From Bacteroidales bacterium (GTDB lineage: Bacteria > Bacteroidota > Bacteroidia > Bacteroidales > DYOH01): a stretch of DNA of 5,973 bases. Of the stretch, positions 5,276-5,973 are shown piece by piece. Within the stretch, counting starts at the first letter, position 1; every line of letters starts with the position of its first letter. The translations under genes were made by a program, and so were the position numbers. The notes below the pieces were generated by a model. The model searched no databases, had not been told where the DNA came from, and saw only the letters and a list, made by a program, of their open reading frames with translations. The stretch is from contig DAOVUO010000185.1 in NCBI GenBank assembly GCA_030632545.1, forward strand, positions 1 through 5,973, in the 5' to 3' direction.

Positions 5276-5785
5276 ATGAAGAAAATATCAATTTTCATAA
5301 AAATCAATTTTTTTCTATTAGTTTTTTTTGCTTTTGTTTTTATGCAAACTGCTTGCGAGTCGGAAAGTGATTGTCAGAATCAAGATACAATCGAAGGAAT
5401 TATTGATACTGTATATGATTTAGGAATTTGTTTTCAGTACATGCACGACACTTCATACGTTATAGATGATATTATTCAATTTAAACAATTAAAAAATAAA
5501 ATTGATAGTCTTTTTTTGGCTGACGATAATGGTTGTGATACGGCCGAACTTATTGTCCCAAATTTTGAGGCACAAACATTGCTCGCTTTTTTTTCCGAAA
5601 TAAAGGGCTGTGATGCAGCATATAATAGAGCGGTCGTTAAAGACGAAATTCAGCATAAGTATATTTACTCAATTGAAATTGTTTCATGCGGTAATTGCAA
5701 TTACTTGATTCCATCAATGAATTGGGTTTTAGTACCTAAATTACCCGAGGATTATACGGTGGAATATAAAATATTGAAACAATAA
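5276..5785 (+). CDS. Small cysteine-rich predicted lipoprotein of unknown function
   Basis: A 169-residue protein with a lysine-containing N-terminus and a long hydrophobic segment (6-23), then MQTAC with Cys27 as the probable lipidated residue. Position -3 is glutamine rather than the usual leucine, so the lipobox is imperfect; a plain signal peptide or anchor is the alternative. Cys27 is followed by an acidic ESESD stretch, which fits the loose acidic surface-export signal of Bacteroidota lipoproteins. Six further cysteines (33, 52, 87, 112, 138, 141) could make three disulfides; the last two form CGNC, a CxxC, but no thioredoxin fold is recognisable around it. I recognise no family. It starts 17 bases after the membrane-protein gene and is probably its operon partner. 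The ATG at 5276 overlaps the stop of a two-codon frame (5271-5279). Confidence 0.82.
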   Translation: MKKISIFIKINFFLLVFFAFVFMQTACESESDCQNQDTIEGIIDTVYDLGICFQYMHDTSYVIDDIIQFKQLKNKIDSLFLADDNGCDTAELIVPNFEAQTLLAFFSEIKGCDAAYNRAVVKDEIQHKYIYSIEIVSCGNCNYLIPSMNWVLVPKLPEDYTVEYKILKQ

Positions 5786-5804
5786 TTGGGAAATAAGTAA
5801 AATA

Positions 5805-5836
5805 TTTTGCAATTTGCAGTAAATCAATTATTTTTG
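5805..5836 (+). promoter_or_regulatory. Bacteroidota-type promoter for the bactofilin gene
   Basis: TTTTG (5805-5809) is followed after 19 bases by TATTTTTG (5829-5836), a full match to TAnnTTTG with good spacing. The expected start of transcription near 5843 gives a leader of about 14 bases before the ATG at 5857. No strong terminator is visible between the lipoprotein stop (5785) and this promoter, so read-through is also possible. Confidence 0.65.
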
Positions 5837-5856
5837 TCATATAAAATTATTTAGAA

Positions 5857-5973
5857 ATGGCTTGGGGAAATAAAAAAGAAACTCAGATGTCGAAAACACA
5901 GGAAATTGAAAACAAAGCGATAAATATTATCGGTGCAGGAACACGCATTATTGGTGAAATTACATCAACTGGC
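5857..5973 (+). CDS. Bactofilin (polymer-forming cytoskeletal protein), N-terminal part
   Basis: Thirty-nine codons are present before the window ends in mid-gene. The start MAWGNKKETQMSKTQEIENKAI is a short polar leader, and NIIGAGTRIIGEITSTG is the start of the bactofilin beta-helix. The family signature is a glycine-spaced I-x-G-x-x-I-x-G-x-I-x-x-x-G pattern. Bactofilins polymerise without nucleotide at the inner face of the membrane and are tied to cell shape and cell-wall remodelling, often next to an M23 peptidase gene. Such a neighbour would have to lie downstream, outside the window. The ATG at 5857 is chosen because it follows a clear promoter and gives a typical short leader; an internal ATG at 5887 is less likely. 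The call rests on a short stretch but a distinctive one. Confidence 0.83.
   Translation, partial: MAWGNKKETQMSKTQEIENKAINIIGAGTRIIGEITSTG

Noticed and set aside
5271..5279. Two-codon frame ATG AAA TGA overlapping the lipoprotein start
   Set aside because: A minimal frame could in principle tune initiation, but such a short match is common by chance and nothing else supports it.

Overview
The window is AT-rich bacterial DNA, most likely from a member of the Bacteroidota. Four things support this. A secreted protein ends in a gliding-motility / type IX secretion (T9SS) type B C-terminal domain. A PorP/SprF-like outer-membrane protein lies directly downstream of it. Ribosomal protein S16 carries the long charged C-terminal tail typical of this phylum. 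Several gene starts are preceded by the Bacteroidota promoter pattern TTTG-N18/19-TAnnTTTG rather than by a sigma70-type box or a clear Shine-Dalgarno sequence. The genus cannot be told from this window.

Left half (1-2718, minus strand): three co-directional genes, read right to left. The first encodes a 511-residue secreted protein with degenerate SprB-like modules and a type B sorting domain. The second encodes a 279-residue PorP/SprF-like beta-barrel protein. The third is the first 55 codons of an exported protein that overlaps the PorP-like gene by ATGA and runs off the left edge. This resembles the SprB/SprF arrangement, in which a type B cargo is encoded beside its dedicated outer-membrane partner. 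The 164-base gap between the first two genes holds a possible weak terminator and a five-unit 7-bp degenerate tandem repeat.

Middle (2719-3304): a 586-base divergent intergenic region with no convincing gene. It has a small TCCCGA/TCGGGA hairpin near the T9SS cargo gene and a good promoter in front of rpsP.

Right half (3305-5973, plus strand): rpsP and rimM are 10 bases apart, without trmD or rplS after them. They are followed by a polytopic membrane protein, a small cysteine-rich predicted lipoprotein and the start of a bactofilin gene with its own promoter. Two RNA structures could hold rimM expression below rpsP. A small hairpin covers the rpsP stop and rimM start. A 14-bp stem-loop followed by nine T lies inside the rimM reading frame and looks like an intrinsic terminator. 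That intragenic structure is the most unexpected signal in the window. I see no mobile element, CRISPR array, tRNA, rRNA or defence system.
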